From positions 1-44,468 of the forward strand of contig NBNH01000204.1 in NCBI GenBank assembly GCA_004379115.1: a DNA stretch of 44,468 nt. Direction: 5' to 3'. A model generated the notes under the pieces. The model ran no database searches, was not told the DNA's origin, and saw only the letters and a list, made by a program, of their open reading frames with translations. Below are positions 16,180 to 30,801 of this stretch, piece after piece (positions within the stretch are counted from its first letter, which is position 1; each line of letters opens with the position of its first letter). The stretch is from Actinomycetales bacterium mxb001 (lineage in GTDB: Bacteria > Actinomycetota > Actinomycetes > S36-B12). The position numbers were made by a program, and so were the translations under genes.

Positions 16180-16695
16180 ATGACTGAGCAGCAGCCCCCC
16201 GCCGATTCCAGCGACGCCCAGCCCGCGCCCCCCGACGCCACCCCGGCCGCTGCCACACCTCCGGCCCCCGAGCCCGCCGCCGGATACGCCCCGCCACCCA
16301 CGTGGCCACCCCAGGCCGCTTCGGCGCCGGGTGCCTACCCACCGCCAGCACCCCCGCCTCCCCCCGCGGCCTACCCGCCCGGGACCTACGCCCCCGCCCC
16401 CTATGGCTACGCCCCGGTCTCGCCGCCGACCTCGACCAACGCCATCATCGGGTTGGTCCTGGCCATCGTGTCCTGGGTCATCTGCCCCGTGATCCCCGCG
16501 ATCATCGCCCTGGTCCTCGCCGCGAAGTCCCAGCAGGAGATCCGCGCCTCCCAGGGTGCCGTCGGGGGCGAGGGGCTCAACACGGCGACCCGGATCATCT
16601 CCTGGATCAACATCGGCTTCTGGGCCCTGCTCATCGTGGGGTTCGGCCTCGTCTTCCTCATCGCGATCCTGGCCGGGGCCACCCAGAGGGCCTAG
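16180..16695 (+). CDS. DUF4190-like small membrane protein with Pro/Ala-rich N-terminus
   Basis: 171 aa; Pro-rich N-terminal half ([27 protein letters not shown]) then two hydrophobic segments NAIIGLVLAIVSWVICPVIPAIIALVLA and ISWINIGFWALLIVGFGLVFLIAILAG. Confidence 0.75.
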   Translation: MTEQQPPADSSDAQPAPPDATPAAATPPAPEPAAGYAPPPTWPPQAASAPGAYPPPAPPPPPAAYPPGTYAPAPYGYAPVSPPTSTNAIIGLVLAIVSWVICPVIPAIIALVLAAKSQQEIRASQGAVGGEGLNTATRIISWINIGFWALLIVGFGLVFLIAILAGATQRA

Positions 16696-16719
16696 CCCCT
16701 CGGCCGGGCACCCCCGGTT

Positions 16720-16748
16720 TTGACCGAGCGCGGCCCGCCCGGTAATCT
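16720..16748 (+). promoter_or_regulatory. Candidate str-operon promoter TTGACC-N17-TAATCT
   Basis: TTGACC 16720-16725, TAATCT 16743-16748, upstream of rpsL. Confidence 0.7.
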
Positions 16749-16826
16749 CTTTCCTCGTGCCTGGGGCCCGCCCTGGGCGCCCGCGCATGCACGTTCTGCG
16801 CCGGTCTTCCTCCAGCGAAGCTCGAG

Positions 16827-16852
16827 GTCGCGCCCCTCACGGGGGACGCGAC
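16827..16852 (+). promoter_or_regulatory. Hairpin in the rpsL 5' leader
   Basis: GTCGCG-CCCC-TCAC-GGGG-GA-CGCGAC: 6-bp plus 4-bp stems with a 2-nt bulge. Confidence 0.55.
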
Positions 16853-16925
16853 ACACCCGAGCGCGGGGGCGGGAGAATCCGGTCAAAACGGACATCACGG
16901 TTGGCAGCTCACGGACGGAGAAGCA

Positions 16926-17300
16926 GTGCCCACGATCCAGCAGCTGGTCCGCAAGGGCCGGCAGGACAAGGTCGCGAAGAACAAGACGCCGGCGCTCAAG
17001 GGCAGCCCGCAGCGCCGCGGCGTCTGCACGCGCGTCTACACCACCACCCCCAAGAAGCCCAACTCTGCGCTTCGCAAGGTGGCTCGCGTCCGTCTGTCAT
17101 CTGGCATCGAGGTCACCGCCTACATCCCCGGCGTGGGCCACAACCTGCAGGAGCACTCGATCGTCCTCGTCCGTGGCGGTCGCGTGAAGGACCTGCCCGG
17201 CGTTCGCTACAAGATCATCCGCGGCGCGCTCGACACCCAGGGCGTGAAGAACCGCAAGCAGGCGCGCTCCCGCTACGGCGCGAAGAAGGAGAAGGGCTGA
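16926..17300 (+). CDS. rpsL: 30S ribosomal protein S12
   Basis: [57 protein letters not shown]. Confidence 0.98.
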   Translation: MPTIQQLVRKGRQDKVAKNKTPALKGSPQRRGVCTRVYTTTPKKPNSALRKVARVRLSSGIEVTAYIPGVGHNLQEHSIVLVRGGRVKDLPGVRYKIIRGALDTQGVKNRKQARSRYGAKKEKG

Positions 17301-17770
17301 TGCCTCGCAAGGGCCCCGCTGGCAAGCGGCCGATCGTCATCGACCCGGTGTACAACTCCCCGGTCGTCACTCAGCTCATCAACAAGATCCTGCTCGACGG
17401 CAAGCGCTCGACCGCCGAGGCGATCGTCTACGGCGCCCTCGAGGGCTGCCGTGAGAAGACCGGCACCGACCCCGTCGCCACGCTGAAGCGTGCGCTCGAC
17501 AACGTCAAGCCGACCCTCGAGGTCCGCTCCCGACGCGTGGGCGGTGCCACCTACCAGGTCCCGGTCGAGGTCAAGGCCGGCCGCAGCACGACCCTGGCCC
17601 TGCGCTGGCTCGTCAGCTACGCCCGCCAGCGTCGCGAGAAGACCATGACCGAGCGCCTGATGAACGAGATCCTCGACGCCTCCAATGGCCTGGGAGCCAG
17701 CGTGAAGAAGCGCGAGGACACGCACAAGATGGCCGAGTCCAACAAGGCATTCGCCCACTACCGCTGGTAG
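17300..17770 (+). CDS. rpsG: 30S ribosomal protein S7
   Basis: [48 protein letters not shown]; 1-nt overlap with rpsL stop. Confidence 0.98.
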   Translation: MPRKGPAGKRPIVIDPVYNSPVVTQLINKILLDGKRSTAEAIVYGALEGCREKTGTDPVATLKRALDNVKPTLEVRSRRVGGATYQVPVEVKAGRSTTLALRWLVSYARQRREKTMTERLMNEILDASNGLGASVKKREDTHKMAESNKAFAHYRW

Positions 17771-17810
17771 TCGGCGGCTGAGCAACGCAGAAGCGACGAA
17801 GGAGTCCAGG

Positions 17811-19909
<2,099 letters not shown>

Positions 19910-19910
<1 letters not shown>

Positions 19911-19964
19911 TCGCGGATCGAAGAACAACCCGACAAGTTAAGACCAGAACCCCCGATCCGCGAC
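19910..19964 (+). repeat. 11-bp inverted repeat spanning the fusA-tuf intergenic region
   Basis: GTCGCGGATCG (19910-19920) / CGATCCGCGAC (19954-19964), 33-nt loop. Confidence 0.85.
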
Positions 19965-19997
19965 AGTCGGACGGACCGAAACGAAGAGGAGCCCACC

Positions 19998-21194
<1,197 letters not shown>

Positions 21195-21201
21195 TCGGTG
21201 A

Positions 21202-21228
21202 GGGGGAGGCGCTTCGCGCGCCTCCCCC
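21202..21228 (+). terminator. Hairpin terminator after tuf
   Basis: GGGGGAGGCGC-TTCGC-GCGCCTCCCCC, 11-bp perfect stem. Confidence 0.75.
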
Positions 21229-21293
21229 AACCACCAGCACCACAGCCACGCACTACCCAGCGGCAACCGACAAGAAAGACAGGGCAAGCCACC

Positions 21294-21602
21294 ATGGCGG
21301 GACAGAAGATCCGGATCAGGCTCAAGGCCTACGATCACGAGGTCATCGATAGTTCGGCGCGCAAGATCGTCGACACGGTGACCCGCACGGGCGCGCAGGT
21401 GGCCGGCCCGGTGCCGCTGCCGACCGAGAAGAACATCTACTGCGTCATTCGGTCGCCCCACAAGTACAAGGACAGTCGCGAGCACTTCGAGATGCGCACG
21501 CACAAGAGGCTCATCGACATCCTCGACCCCACGCCCAAGACGGTCGACTCGCTCATGCGCCTCGACCTTCCCGCGGGCGTCGACATCGAGATCAAGCTCT
21601 AG
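21294..21602 (+). CDS. rpsJ: 30S ribosomal protein S10
   Basis: [47 protein letters not shown]. Confidence 0.98.
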   Translation: MAGQKIRIRLKAYDHEVIDSSARKIVDTVTRTGAQVAGPVPLPTEKNIYCVIRSPHKYKDSREHFEMRTHKRLIDILDPTPKTVDSLMRLDLPAGVDIEIKL

Positions 21603-21606
21603 GACG

Positions 21607-22263
21607 ATGACCATGCTGAGGACTGTCAAGGGAGTGCTGGGCGAGAAGCTCGGCATGACCCAGGTTTGGGACGACAACAACAAGGTTGTCCCCGTGACCG
21701 TCATCAAGGCGGGCCCCTGCGTCGTGACGCAGGTGCGCAGCCCTGAGGTCGACGGCTACTCCGCCGTGCAGTTGGGCTTCGGGGCGATTGATCCCCGCAA
21801 GGTCAACAAGCCCGAGGCGGGGCACTTCCAGAAGGCCGGCGTCGCACCGCGACGTCACATGGTCGAACTGCGCACCCAGGACGCCTCCGAGTACACCCTC
21901 GGACAGGAAGTCGGGGCCGAGGCCTTCGCCGCGGGCGACGTCATCGACGTGACGGCCACGACGCGCGGCAAGGGCTTCGCCGGCGTCATGAAGCGCCATG
22001 GATTCTCCGGCGTCGGTGCCTCGCACGGCGCTCACCGCAATCACCGCAAGCCCGGGTCCATCGGCGCCTGCGCCACCCCGTCCCGCGTCTTCAAGGGCCT
22101 GCGCATGGCTGGCCGCATGGGTGCCAACCGGCACACCACCCAGGGCCTGAAGATCCATGCGATCGACGCCGAGCGCGGCCTCATCCTCATCAAGGGTGCG
22201 GTGCCCGGCCCCAAGGGCGGCATGGTCCTCATTCGCTCGACCTCGAAGGCGGTGACCCCGTGA
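21607..22263 (+). CDS. rplC: 50S ribosomal protein L3
   Basis: [36 protein letters not shown]; start could be 21607 or the next in-frame ATG at 21613. Confidence 0.97.
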   Translation: MTMLRTVKGVLGEKLGMTQVWDDNNKVVPVTVIKAGPCVVTQVRSPEVDGYSAVQLGFGAIDPRKVNKPEAGHFQKAGVAPRRHMVELRTQDASEYTLGQEVGAEAFAAGDVIDVTATTRGKGFAGVMKRHGFSGVGASHGAHRNHRKPGSIGACATPSRVFKGLRMAGRMGANRHTTQGLKIHAIDAERGLILIKGAVPGPKGGMVLIRSTSKAVTP

Positions 22264-22934
22264 CCTCCATCGACATCGTGACGCCCGCGGGCAAGAAGTC
22301 GGGCAAGGTCGACCTCCCGGCGGAGATCTTCGACGTCCAGGTCAACATCCCCCTCATCCACCAGGTCGTGGTCGCGCAGCTCGCAGCCGCGCGCCAGGGC
22401 ACGCACGACACCAAGTCGCGCGGCGAGGTGAGCGGCGGTGGCCGCAAGCCCTACAAGCAGAAGGGCACCGGCCGGGCCCGTCAGGGCTCGATCCGCGCTC
22501 CGCAGTTCACCGGCGGTGGCACGGTTCACGGCCCGACGCCCCGGTCCTACGACCAGCGCACGCCCAAGAAGATGAAGGCCGCCGCCCTGCGTGGTGCCCT
22601 CTCCGACCGGGCGCGCGACGGACGCATCCACGTGCTCTCTGCCCTCGTCGATGGCGACGTGCCCTCGACCAAGAAGGCGCAGGAGATCATTCGCTCCGTC
22701 ACCGACCGTCCCAACATCCTCGTGGTCGTCGATCGCGATGACTTCGTGTCGTGGTTGAGCCTGCGCAATCTGCCGGACATCAACGTCGTGGCGCCCGACC
22801 AGCTCAACACCTACGACGTGCTGGTGAACGACGACGTCGTCTTCACCCAGCAGTCCTTCGAGGCCTTCGTGTCCGGTCCGGTCAAGGGCCGGGGCGCCAA
22901 GGCCGTGGCGAGCGAATCGGAGGTCTCGGCATGA
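22260..22934 (+). CDS. rplD: 50S ribosomal protein L4
   Basis: [81 protein letters not shown]. Confidence 0.98.
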   Translation: MTSIDIVTPAGKKSGKVDLPAEIFDVQVNIPLIHQVVVAQLAAARQGTHDTKSRGEVSGGGRKPYKQKGTGRARQGSIRAPQFTGGGTVHGPTPRSYDQRTPKKMKAAALRGALSDRARDGRIHVLSALVDGDVPSTKKAQEIIRSVTDRPNILVVVDRDDFVSWLSLRNLPDINVVAPDQLNTYDVLVNDDVVFTQQSFEAFVSGPVKGRGAKAVASESEVSA

Positions 22935-23230
22935 GGGTCAACGATCCCCGCGACGTGCTCCTGGCACCCGTGATCTCGGAGAAGAGCTACGGCCTGCTCG
23001 ACGAAAACAAGTACACGTTCATCGTGGCGCCCGACGCCAACAAGACCCAGATCAAGATCGCGGTCGAGCAGGTGTTCGGCGTCCGTGTCACGGCCGTCAA
23101 CACCAGCAACCGTGAGGGCAAGCGCATCCGCACCCGGCGTGGGTGGGGCCGTCGTGCCGCGACCAAGCGGGCCATCGTGTCCGTCGCGCAGGGCGACCGC
23201 ATCGACATCTTCGGTGGACCGGTTAGTTAG
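22931..23230 (+). CDS. rplW: 50S ribosomal protein L23
   Basis: [53 protein letters not shown]. Confidence 0.97.
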   Translation: MRVNDPRDVLLAPVISEKSYGLLDENKYTFIVAPDANKTQIKIAVEQVFGVRVTAVNTSNREGKRIRTRRGWGRRAATKRAIVSVAQGDRIDIFGGPVS

Positions 23231-23246
23231 GCGAGGGACGAGGACA

Positions 23247-24083
23247 ATGGGTATCCGCAAGTACAAGCCGACGACTCCGGGTCGCCGTGGTTCGAGCGTG
23301 GCCGACTTCGTCGAGATCACGCGCTCGGAGCCGGAGAAGTCCCTGGTGCGTCCGCTGCCGTCCAAGGGTGGCCGCAACAACCAGGGCCGCATCACGACCC
23401 GTCACCAGGGTGGTGGTCACAAGCGCGCCTACCGCCTCATCGACTTCCGCCGCGCCGACAAGGACGGCGTGCCCGCCAAGGTCGCTCATATCGAATACGA
23501 CCCCAACCGCACGGCGCGCATTGCCCTGCTGCACTTCGCCGATGGCGAGAAGCGCTACATCCTGGCCCCCAACAAGCTGAGCCAGGGCGACACGGTCGAG
23601 ACCGGACCCAGCGCCGACATCAAGCCGGGCAACAACCTTCCGCTGCGAAACATCCCCGTCGGCACCGTGATCCACGCCGTCGAGATCAAGCCCGGCGGCG
23701 GGGCCAAGATCGCCCGCGCGGCCGGCGCTAGCGTCCAGCTCGTTGCCAAGGACGGCCCCTACGCGCAGTTGCGCATGCCCTCGGGTGAAATCCGCAACGT
23801 CGATGTGCGCTCACGCGCCACCGTGGGCGAGGTCGGCAACGCCGAGCAGTCCAACATCAACTGGGGCAAGGCCGGCCGCATGCGCTGGAAGGGTCGTCGT
23901 CCCACGGTTCGCGGTGTCGCCATGAACCCCGTCGATCACCCGCACGGTGGTGGCGAGGGCAAGACGTCGGGCGGCCGTCACCCGGTCAACCCCAAGGGCA
24001 AGCCCGAGGGCCGCACCCGCAAGGCCAAGAAGGCCAGCAACAAGTTCATCGTCCGTCGACGCAAGACCGGCAAGAAGCGCTAG
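23247..24083 (+). CDS. rplB: 50S ribosomal protein L2
   Basis: [63 protein letters not shown]. Confidence 0.98.
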   Translation: MGIRKYKPTTPGRRGSSVADFVEITRSEPEKSLVRPLPSKGGRNNQGRITTRHQGGGHKRAYRLIDFRRADKDGVPAKVAHIEYDPNRTARIALLHFADGEKRYILAPNKLSQGDTVETGPSADIKPGNNLPLRNIPVGTVIHAVEIKPGGGAKIARAAGASVQLVAKDGPYAQLRMPSGEIRNVDVRSRATVGEVGNAEQSNINWGKAGRMRWKGRRPTVRGVAMNPVDHPHGGGEGKTSGGRHPVNPKGKPEGRTRKAKKASNKFIVRRRKTGKKR

Positions 24084-24092
24084 GAGACGACC

Positions 24093-24374
24093 GTGCCCAG
24101 AAGCCTGAAGAAGGGTCCCTTCGTGGACACGCACCTTCTCAAGAAGGTCGATGCCCAGAACGAGGCCAAGAGCCAGCAGGTCATCAAGACCTGGTCGCGT
24201 CGTTCCATGATCGTTCCCGCCATGCTCGGCCACACCATCGCCGTGCACGACGGACGCAAGCACGTGCCGGTCTTCGTCACCGAGCAGATGATCGGCCACA
24301 AGCTGGGCGAGTTCGCTCCTACGCGCACCTTCAAGGGGCACGTCAAGGACGACCGCAAGGCGAAGCGCAAGTAA
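24093..24374 (+). CDS. rpsS: 30S ribosomal protein S19
   Basis: [83 protein letters not shown]. Confidence 0.98.
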   Translation: MPRSLKKGPFVDTHLLKKVDAQNEAKSQQVIKTWSRRSMIVPAMLGHTIAVHDGRKHVPVFVTEQMIGHKLGEFAPTRTFKGHVKDDRKAKRK

Positions 24375-24396
24375 TCCGAGAGGCAAGGGGAGAGCA

Positions 24397-24786
24397 ATGG
24401 AAGCCAGGGCCCAGGCGCGGTTTGTCCGCGTCACGCCCATGAAGGCGCGCCGAGTCGTGGACCTCATTCGTGGTCTGCCTGCCTCGGACGCCCAGGCGGT
24501 GCTGCGGTTTGCCCCGCAGGATGCGAGCGTTCCGGTCGGCAAGGTGCTCGACAGCGCCATCGCCAACGCGACCAACAACCACAACCTCGATCCGGCGTCT
24601 CTCGTCATCACCGAGGCCTACGTCGACGAGGGTCCGACGATGAAGCGGTTCCGCCCGCGTGCCCAGGGCCGCGCGTTCCGCATCAACAAGCGCACCAGCC
24701 ATATCACCGTGATCCTCGAGGCCGTCGCGCCCAAGGAGCCGGTGAAGGCGGCCAAGGCGTCGAGCAAGAAGAAGAAGGAGGCCTGA
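24397..24786 (+). CDS. rplV: 50S ribosomal protein L22
   Basis: [44 protein letters not shown]. Confidence 0.98.
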   Translation: MEARAQARFVRVTPMKARRVVDLIRGLPASDAQAVLRFAPQDASVPVGKVLDSAIANATNNHNLDPASLVITEAYVDEGPTMKRFRPRAQGRAFRINKRTSHITVILEAVAPKEPVKAAKASSKKKKEA

Positions 24787-24787
24787 G

Positions 24788-25594
<807 letters not shown>

Positions 25595-25596
25595 TC

Positions 25597-26019
25597 ATGC
25601 TGATTCCGCGCAAGGTCAAGCACCGCAAGCAGCACCATCCGGGTCGCAGCGGCGCTGCCAAGGGTGGTACCGAGGTCACGTTCGGCGAATACGGCCTGCA
25701 GGCCATCGAGCCGGCTTATGTCACCAACCGGCAGATCGAGGCCGCACGTATCGCGATCACGCGTCACATCCGCCGTGGCGGCAAGGTCTGGATCACCATC
25801 TTCCCCGACCGCCCGCTCACCAAGAAGCCGGCGGAGACCCGCATGGGCTCCGGCAAGGGCTCGCCCGAGTGGTGGGTGGCCAACGTCAAGCCCGGTCGCG
25901 TGATGTTCGAGCTGTCCTACCCCAACGAGAAGGTGGCGGTTCAGGCACTCACGCGCGCCATGCACAAGTTGCCCATGAAGTGCCGCATTGTGCGTCGCTC
26001 GGACACGGTGGAGGTCTGA
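25597..26019 (+). CDS. rplP: 50S ribosomal protein L16
   Basis: [71 protein letters not shown]. Confidence 0.98.
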   Translation: MLIPRKVKHRKQHHPGRSGAAKGGTEVTFGEYGLQAIEPAYVTNRQIEAARIAITRHIRRGGKVWITIFPDRPLTKKPAETRMGSGKGSPEWWVANVKPGRVMFELSYPNEKVAVQALTRAMHKLPMKCRIVRRSDTVEV

Positions 26020-26255
26020 TGGCTGCCGGCACGTCATCCCAGGAGTTCCGCGGGCTTACCGATGAGGAGCTCGTCACTCGCCTGCGCGAGTCCAAGGAGG
26101 AGCTGTTCAACCTGCGCTTCCAGGGCGCGACCGGGCAGCTCGAAAACCACGGACGTCTGCGTGCGGTCCGCAAGGACATCGCCCGCCTTTACACCGTGAT
26201 GCGCGAGCGCGAGCTCGGCATCACTCCCGTCGAGCACGTCGGCGGTGCGGCATGA
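26019..26255 (+). CDS. rpmC: 50S ribosomal protein L29
   Basis: [67 protein letters not shown]. Confidence 0.96.
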   Translation: MAAGTSSQEFRGLTDEELVTRLRESKEELFNLRFQGATGQLENHGRLRAVRKDIARLYTVMRERELGITPVEHVGGAA

Positions 26256-26536
26256 ACGACGAGAAGGTGACTGTGAGCGAAGAAGCACGCACGACCCGCA
26301 AGGTCCGCGAGGGCTACGTGGTCAGCGACAAGATGGATAAGACCGTCACGGTCGCCGTCGAGGATCGCTTCAAGCATCCGCTCTACGGCAAGGTGGTGCG
26401 CCGCACCAGCAAGCTGAAGGCTCACGACGAGCAAAACGCCTGTGGCGTCGGCGATCGCGTCCTCCTGATGGAGACCCGTCCGCTGTCGTCCACCAAGCGC
26501 TGGCGCGTCGTCGAGATCCTCGAGAAGGCGAAGTAG
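26252..26536 (+). CDS. rpsQ: 30S ribosomal protein S17
   Basis: [74 protein letters not shown]. Confidence 0.97.
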   Translation: MNDEKVTVSEEARTTRKVREGYVVSDKMDKTVTVAVEDRFKHPLYGKVVRRTSKLKAHDEQNACGVGDRVLLMETRPLSSTKRWRVVEILEKAK

Positions 26537-26546
26537 GGGAGCCGTC

Positions 26547-26915
26547 GTGATCCAGCAAGAGTCCCGTCTCCGCGTCGCCGACAACACCGGCGCCAAGGAG
26601 CTTCTGTGCATCCGCGTTCTCGGCGGCTCCGGCCGCCGTTACGCCGGCATCGGCGACATCATCGTCGCCACCGTCAAGGATGCGATCCCCGGTGGTGGCG
26701 TCAAGAAGGGCGAGGTCGTCAAGGCCGTCGTCGTGCGCACCCGCAAGGAGCATCGCCGCCCTGACGGCTCCTACATCCGCTTCGACGAAAACGCGGCCGT
26801 GATCCTCAAGGGTGACGGTGAGCCCCGCGGCACCCGCATCTTCGGCCCCGTGGGCCGTGAGCTGCGCGAGAAGCGCTTCATGAAGATCATTTCGCTCGCA
26901 CCGGAGGTGCTCTGA
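26547..26915 (+). CDS. rplN: 50S ribosomal protein L14
   Basis: [68 protein letters not shown] start. Confidence 0.98.
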   Translation: MIQQESRLRVADNTGAKELLCIRVLGGSGRRYAGIGDIIVATVKDAIPGGGVKKGEVVKAVVVRTRKEHRRPDGSYIRFDENAAVILKGDGEPRGTRIFGPVGRELREKRFMKIISLAPEVL

Positions 26916-26916
26916 C

Positions 26917-27279
26917 ATGGCCGGCCTGTTCGTTCGCAAGGGCGACCTCGTCCAGGTGATCAGCGGCAAGGACCGCGGCGTCACCGGGCGTGTCATCGAG
27001 GTGATGCCGAAGGCGGAGCTGGTCATCGTCGAGGGCGTCAACCGCGTCAAGAAGCACACCAAGGTGGGCCAGAGCAACCGCGGCGCCAAGACGGGCGGCA
27101 TCATCACGACCGAGGCGCCCATCCACGTCTCCAACGTGATGGTCGTCGACCCCGACGACAGCCGCGCTACGCGCGTGGGCAAGCGTCAGGAGAAGGTCGA
27201 GAAGCGACGCTCCGACGGAAGCACATACGAGTCTGTGCGCAACGTTCGAGTCTCCAAGCGCACCGGTAAGGACATCTGA
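26917..27279 (+). CDS. rplX: 50S ribosomal protein L24
   Basis: [73 protein letters not shown]. Confidence 0.97.
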   Translation: MAGLFVRKGDLVQVISGKDRGVTGRVIEVMPKAELVIVEGVNRVKKHTKVGQSNRGAKTGGIITTEAPIHVSNVMVVDPDDSRATRVGKRQEKVEKRRSDGSTYESVRNVRVSKRTGKDI

Positions 27280-27848
27280 TGACTGCCACCACCACCGCGC
27301 GCACCATGCCGCGACTGAAGTCTCGCTACCGCGAGGAGATCGTCCCCGCCCTGCAGGCGGAGTTCGCTTTCGACAACATCATGCAGGTACCCGGCGTGAC
27401 CAAGGTCGTGGTCAACATGGGCGTCGGCGAGGCGGCCCGCGACTCCAAGCTGATCGAGGGCGCCATCCGCGACCTCATGGAGATCACCGGCCAGCGGCCC
27501 TCGGTCACCAAGGCCCGCAAGTCGATCGCCCAGTTCAAGCTGCGTGAGGGCATGCCCATCGGCGCTCACGTGACCCTGCGCGGCGACCGCATGTGGGAGT
27601 TCCTCGACCGCCTGCTGTCCATCGCCCTGCCTCGCATCCGCGACTTCCGCGGCCTGTCGCCCAAGCAGTTCGACGGCCGTGGCAACTACACCTTCGGCCT
27701 CAACGAGCAGTCGATGTTCCACGAGATCGACCAGGACAAGATCGACCGGGTCCGCGGTATGGACATCACGGTCGTGACGACCGCAGACAACGACGAAGAG
27801 GGCCGCGCACTGCTTCGGCTTCTCGGCTTCCCCTTCAAGGAGAACTGA
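27279..27848 (+). CDS. rplE: 50S ribosomal protein L5
   Basis: [64 protein letters not shown]. Confidence 0.98.
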   Translation: MTATTTARTMPRLKSRYREEIVPALQAEFAFDNIMQVPGVTKVVVNMGVGEAARDSKLIEGAIRDLMEITGQRPSVTKARKSIAQFKLREGMPIGAHVTLRGDRMWEFLDRLLSIALPRIRDFRGLSPKQFDGRGNYTFGLNEQSMFHEIDQDKIDRVRGMDITVVTTADNDEEGRALLRLLGFPFKEN

Positions 27849-27849
27849 C

Positions 27850-28035
27850 GTGGCGAAGAAGGCACTGATCGAGAAGCAGCAGCGCAAGCCGAAGTTCGAG
27901 GTGCGCGGCTACACCCGCTGCACCCGCTGCGGCCGTCCGCACTCCGTCTACCGCAAGTTCGGCCTGTGCCGCATCTGCTTCCGCGAGATGGCACACGCCG
28001 GAGAACTTCCCGGAATCACCAAGAGCAGCTGGTAA
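27850..28035 (+). CDS. rpsN: 30S ribosomal protein S14, zinc-binding (type Z)
   Basis: 61 aa [61 protein letters not shown] with two CxxC motifs. Confidence 0.97.
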   Translation: MAKKALIEKQQRKPKFEVRGYTRCTRCGRPHSVYRKFGLCRICFREMAHAGELPGITKSSW

Positions 28036-28084
28036 ACCACGACGCCGCAGGTCCCCTCGGGGATACCACGGCGAGAAGGGCCTG

Positions 28085-28489
28085 ATGGCCATGACAATGA
28101 CCGATCCGATCGCCGACATGCTTGCGCGCCTGCGCAATGCGAACTCGGCGTATCACGAGTCGGTGGCGATGCCGCACTCGAAGATCAAGGCGGGCATCGC
28201 CGAGATCCTCAAGCAGGAGGGCTACATCGGCGGCTGGCACGTCGAGGACGCCACCGTCGGCAAGTCCCTCGTGCTCGAGCTCAAGTACGGCCCGAGCCGC
28301 GAGCGCTCGATCGCCGGCCTGCGTCGCGTCTCCAAGCCCGGACTTCGCGTCTACGCGAAGAGCACGGCACTGCCCAAGGTCCTCGGCGGCTTGGGCGTGG
28401 CGATCCTGTCCACCTCCTCCGGTCTCCTGACCGACCGGCAGGCCACACAGAAGGGCGTAGGCGGAGAAGTTCTCGCCTACGTCTGGTGA
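28085..28489 (+). CDS. rpsH: 30S ribosomal protein S8
   Basis: [48 protein letters not shown]. Confidence 0.98.
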   Translation: MAMTMTDPIADMLARLRNANSAYHESVAMPHSKIKAGIAEILKQEGYIGGWHVEDATVGKSLVLELKYGPSRERSIAGLRRVSKPGLRVYAKSTALPKVLGGLGVAILSTSSGLLTDRQATQKGVGGEVLAYVW

Positions 28490-28498
28490 GGGGCGGCC

Positions 28499-29041
28499 AT
28501 GTCACGCATCGGACGTCTTCCCATCACCGTGCCCTCAGGTGTCGATGTGAGCATCGACGGGCAGGTCATCACGGTCAAGGGCCCCAAGGGCACGCTGACC
28601 CACACGGTCGTCGAGCCCATCTCGGTGTCCCGCGAGGACGACGGCACCCTCGTCGTCACGCGCCCCAATGACGAGCGCGACGCGCGTGCGCGTCACGGTC
28701 TGACCCGCACCCTGGTGGCCAACATGGTCACCGGCGTGACCCAGGGCTACGAGAAGGGCCTGGAGATCGTCGGCACCGGCTACCGCGTGCAGGCCAAGGG
28801 CAAGGATCTCGAGTTCGCCCTGGGCTACAGCCACCCCATCGTCTTCGAGGCACCCGACGGCATCAGCTTCGCCGTCGAGACGCCCACGAAGTTCAAGGTC
28901 GTCGGTGTCGACAAGCAGCAGGTCGGCGAGGTCGCGGCCAACATCCGCAAGTTGCGCAAGCCCGAGCCCTTCAAGGGCAAGGGCGTGCGCTACGAAGGTG
29001 AAGTCGTGCGTCGCAAGGCTGGAAAGGCGGGCAAGAAGTGA
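28499..29041 (+). CDS. rplF: 50S ribosomal protein L6
   Basis: [37 protein letters not shown]. Confidence 0.98.
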   Translation: MSRIGRLPITVPSGVDVSIDGQVITVKGPKGTLTHTVVEPISVSREDDGTLVVTRPNDERDARARHGLTRTLVANMVTGVTQGYEKGLEIVGTGYRVQAKGKDLEFALGYSHPIVFEAPDGISFAVETPTKFKVVGVDKQQVGEVAANIRKLRKPEPFKGKGVRYEGEVVRRKAGKAGKK

Positions 29042-29421
29042 GCGCATTCGCCCCCAAGATCGGTAAGGGCAACGCCAAGGCCACGGCTCGCGAGCGCCGT
29101 CACCTGCGTGTCCGCAAGAAGGTCAGCGGCACGGCCGCGCGTCCGCGTCTCGTGGTCACGCGTTCGGCTCGACACATGGTCGCGCAGGTCGTCAACGACG
29201 ACGAGGGTCGCACCATCGCCTCGGCATCGTCCATGGAGGCCGATGTGCGCGGAGTGAGCGCCGACAAGACCGCCAAGGCGCGCAAGGTGGGCGAGCTCCT
29301 CGCCTCCCGCGCGAAGAAGGCTGGAATCGACACCGTGGTCTTCGACCGCGGCGGCAATAAGTTCCACGGTCGCGTCGCGGCCCTGGCGGAGGGCGCCCGC
29401 GAGGGCGGCCTTCAGTTTTAG
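29038..29421 (+). CDS. rplR: 50S ribosomal protein L18
   Basis: [58 protein letters not shown] start. Confidence 0.97.
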   Translation: MSAFAPKIGKGNAKATARERRHLRVRKKVSGTAARPRLVVTRSARHMVAQVVNDDEGRTIASASSMEADVRGVSADKTAKARKVGELLASRAKKAGIDTVVFDRGGNKFHGRVAALAEGAREGGLQF

Positions 29422-29443
29422 GTCGCGAGAGAGGTAAGGATTG

Positions 29444-30043
29444 ATGTCGACTACACAGCGTCGGGGTTCCGGCGCCGGATCCTCCGGAGAGCGCCGAGAT
29501 CGTCGTGAGCGCGCTCCTCGTGAGGAGAAGTCCGCCTTCATTGAGCGCGTCGTGACGATCAATCGCGTCGCGAAGGTCGTGAAGGGTGGCCGTCGCTTCA
29601 GCTTCACCGCGCTCGTGGTCGTGGGCGACGGCGACGGCACCGTGGGCGTGGGCTACGGCAAGGCCAAGGAGGTGCCGGCCGCGATCGCCAAGGGCGTCGA
29701 GGAGGCCAAGAAGCACTTCTTCAAGGTCCCGCGCATCCAGGGCACCATTCCCCACCCCATCACAGGTGAGGCTGCTGCCGGTGTTGTGCTCCTGCGTCCG
29801 GCCGCTCCCGGTACCGGTGTCATCGCCGGTGGCCCGGTCCGCGCTGTGCTCGAGTGCGCCGGCATTCACGACGTCCTGTCGAAGTCCCTGGGCTCCGACA
29901 ACGCCATCAACATCGTCCACGCGACGGTGGCGGCACTGCGCGGCTTGGAGATGCCGGAGGCCGTGGCGGCTCGCCGCGGGCTCCCGCTCGAAGACGTGGC
30001 CCCCGCGGCGCTCCTGCGTGCACGTGCGGCAGGTGCATCGTGA
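29444..30043 (+). CDS. rpsE: 30S ribosomal protein S5
   Basis: [70 protein letters not shown] 29444 preferred over TTG 29441. Confidence 0.97.
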   Translation: MSTTQRRGSGAGSSGERRDRRERAPREEKSAFIERVVTINRVAKVVKGGRRFSFTALVVVGDGDGTVGVGYGKAKEVPAAIAKGVEEAKKHFFKVPRIQGTIPHPITGEAAAGVVLLRPAAPGTGVIAGGPVRAVLECAGIHDVLSKSLGSDNAINIVHATVAALRGLEMPEAVAARRGLPLEDVAPAALLRARAAGAS

Positions 30044-30225
30044 GCGTTCGGCTTCAGGTGACCCAGCGCAAGTCGGGCATCGGCGGCACGCACAGCCAGC
30101 GTGAGACCCTGCGCTCGCTCGGGCTCAAGCGCGTGGGTGACACCGTCGTCAAGGAAGACCGTCCCGAGATTCGCGGGATGATCAAGACCGTGTCGCATTT
30201 GGTGACCGTCGAGGAGGTTGACTGA
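30040..30225 (+). CDS. rpmD: 50S ribosomal protein L30
   Basis: [64 protein letters not shown] start overlapping rpsE stop. Confidence 0.95.
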   Translation: MSVRLQVTQRKSGIGGTHSQRETLRSLGLKRVGDTVVKEDRPEIRGMIKTVSHLVTVEEVD

Positions 30226-30226
30226 C

Positions 30227-30679
30227 ATGGCGCTCAAGGTTCATCACCTGCGCCCCGCTCCCGGCGCCAAGACGCCGAAGACCCGCAAGGGTCGCGGCGA
30301 GGGATCCAAGGGCAAGACGGCTGGTCGCGGCACAAAGGGCAGCAAGGCACGCACGCAGGTGCCGGCTCGCTTCGAAGGCGGCCAGATGCCTCTGCACATG
30401 CGCCTGCCCAAGCTCAAGGGCTTCACGAGCCCCAACAAGGTCGACTACCAGGTCGTCAATGTGGCGACCCTCGGTCGGCTCTTCCCCGATGGCGGTGCCA
30501 TCACCGTGGCTGACCTTGTCTCCGCTGGCGCGGTGCGCAAGGGCCTCCCGGTGAAGGTTCTCGGCCAGGGGGAGATCGGGGTCGCGGTGCAGGTCTCAGC
30601 CCACGCGTTCTCGGATTCCGCCCGCGAGAAGATCGCGGCGGCCGGGGGCACCGCTGAGACGCTCGCCCGCAAGTCTTGA
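30227..30679 (+). CDS. rplO: 50S ribosomal protein L15
   Basis: [66 protein letters not shown]. Confidence 0.97.
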   Translation: MALKVHHLRPAPGAKTPKTRKGRGEGSKGKTAGRGTKGSKARTQVPARFEGGQMPLHMRLPKLKGFTSPNKVDYQVVNVATLGRLFPDGGAITVADLVSAGAVRKGLPVKVLGQGEIGVAVQVSAHAFSDSAREKIAAAGGTAETLARKS

Positions 30680-30801
30680 TCCCAGGCTGGTCCAAGGCTC
30701 ACCGGTCGGCCTCAACAGGCGCCTAGGTTAGGCTCCTTCGAGGCCGTACCGGGGCCACCGTCCACGACGAGCGGTGCTCGACACCGCGCAGGAGGTAAGG
30801 C

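Noticed and set aside
30771-30787. Short hairpin GCGGTG-CTCGA-CACCGC before secY as a riboregulator
   Set aside because: Only 6 bp and close to what is expected by chance in GC-rich DNA; no second element supports it.
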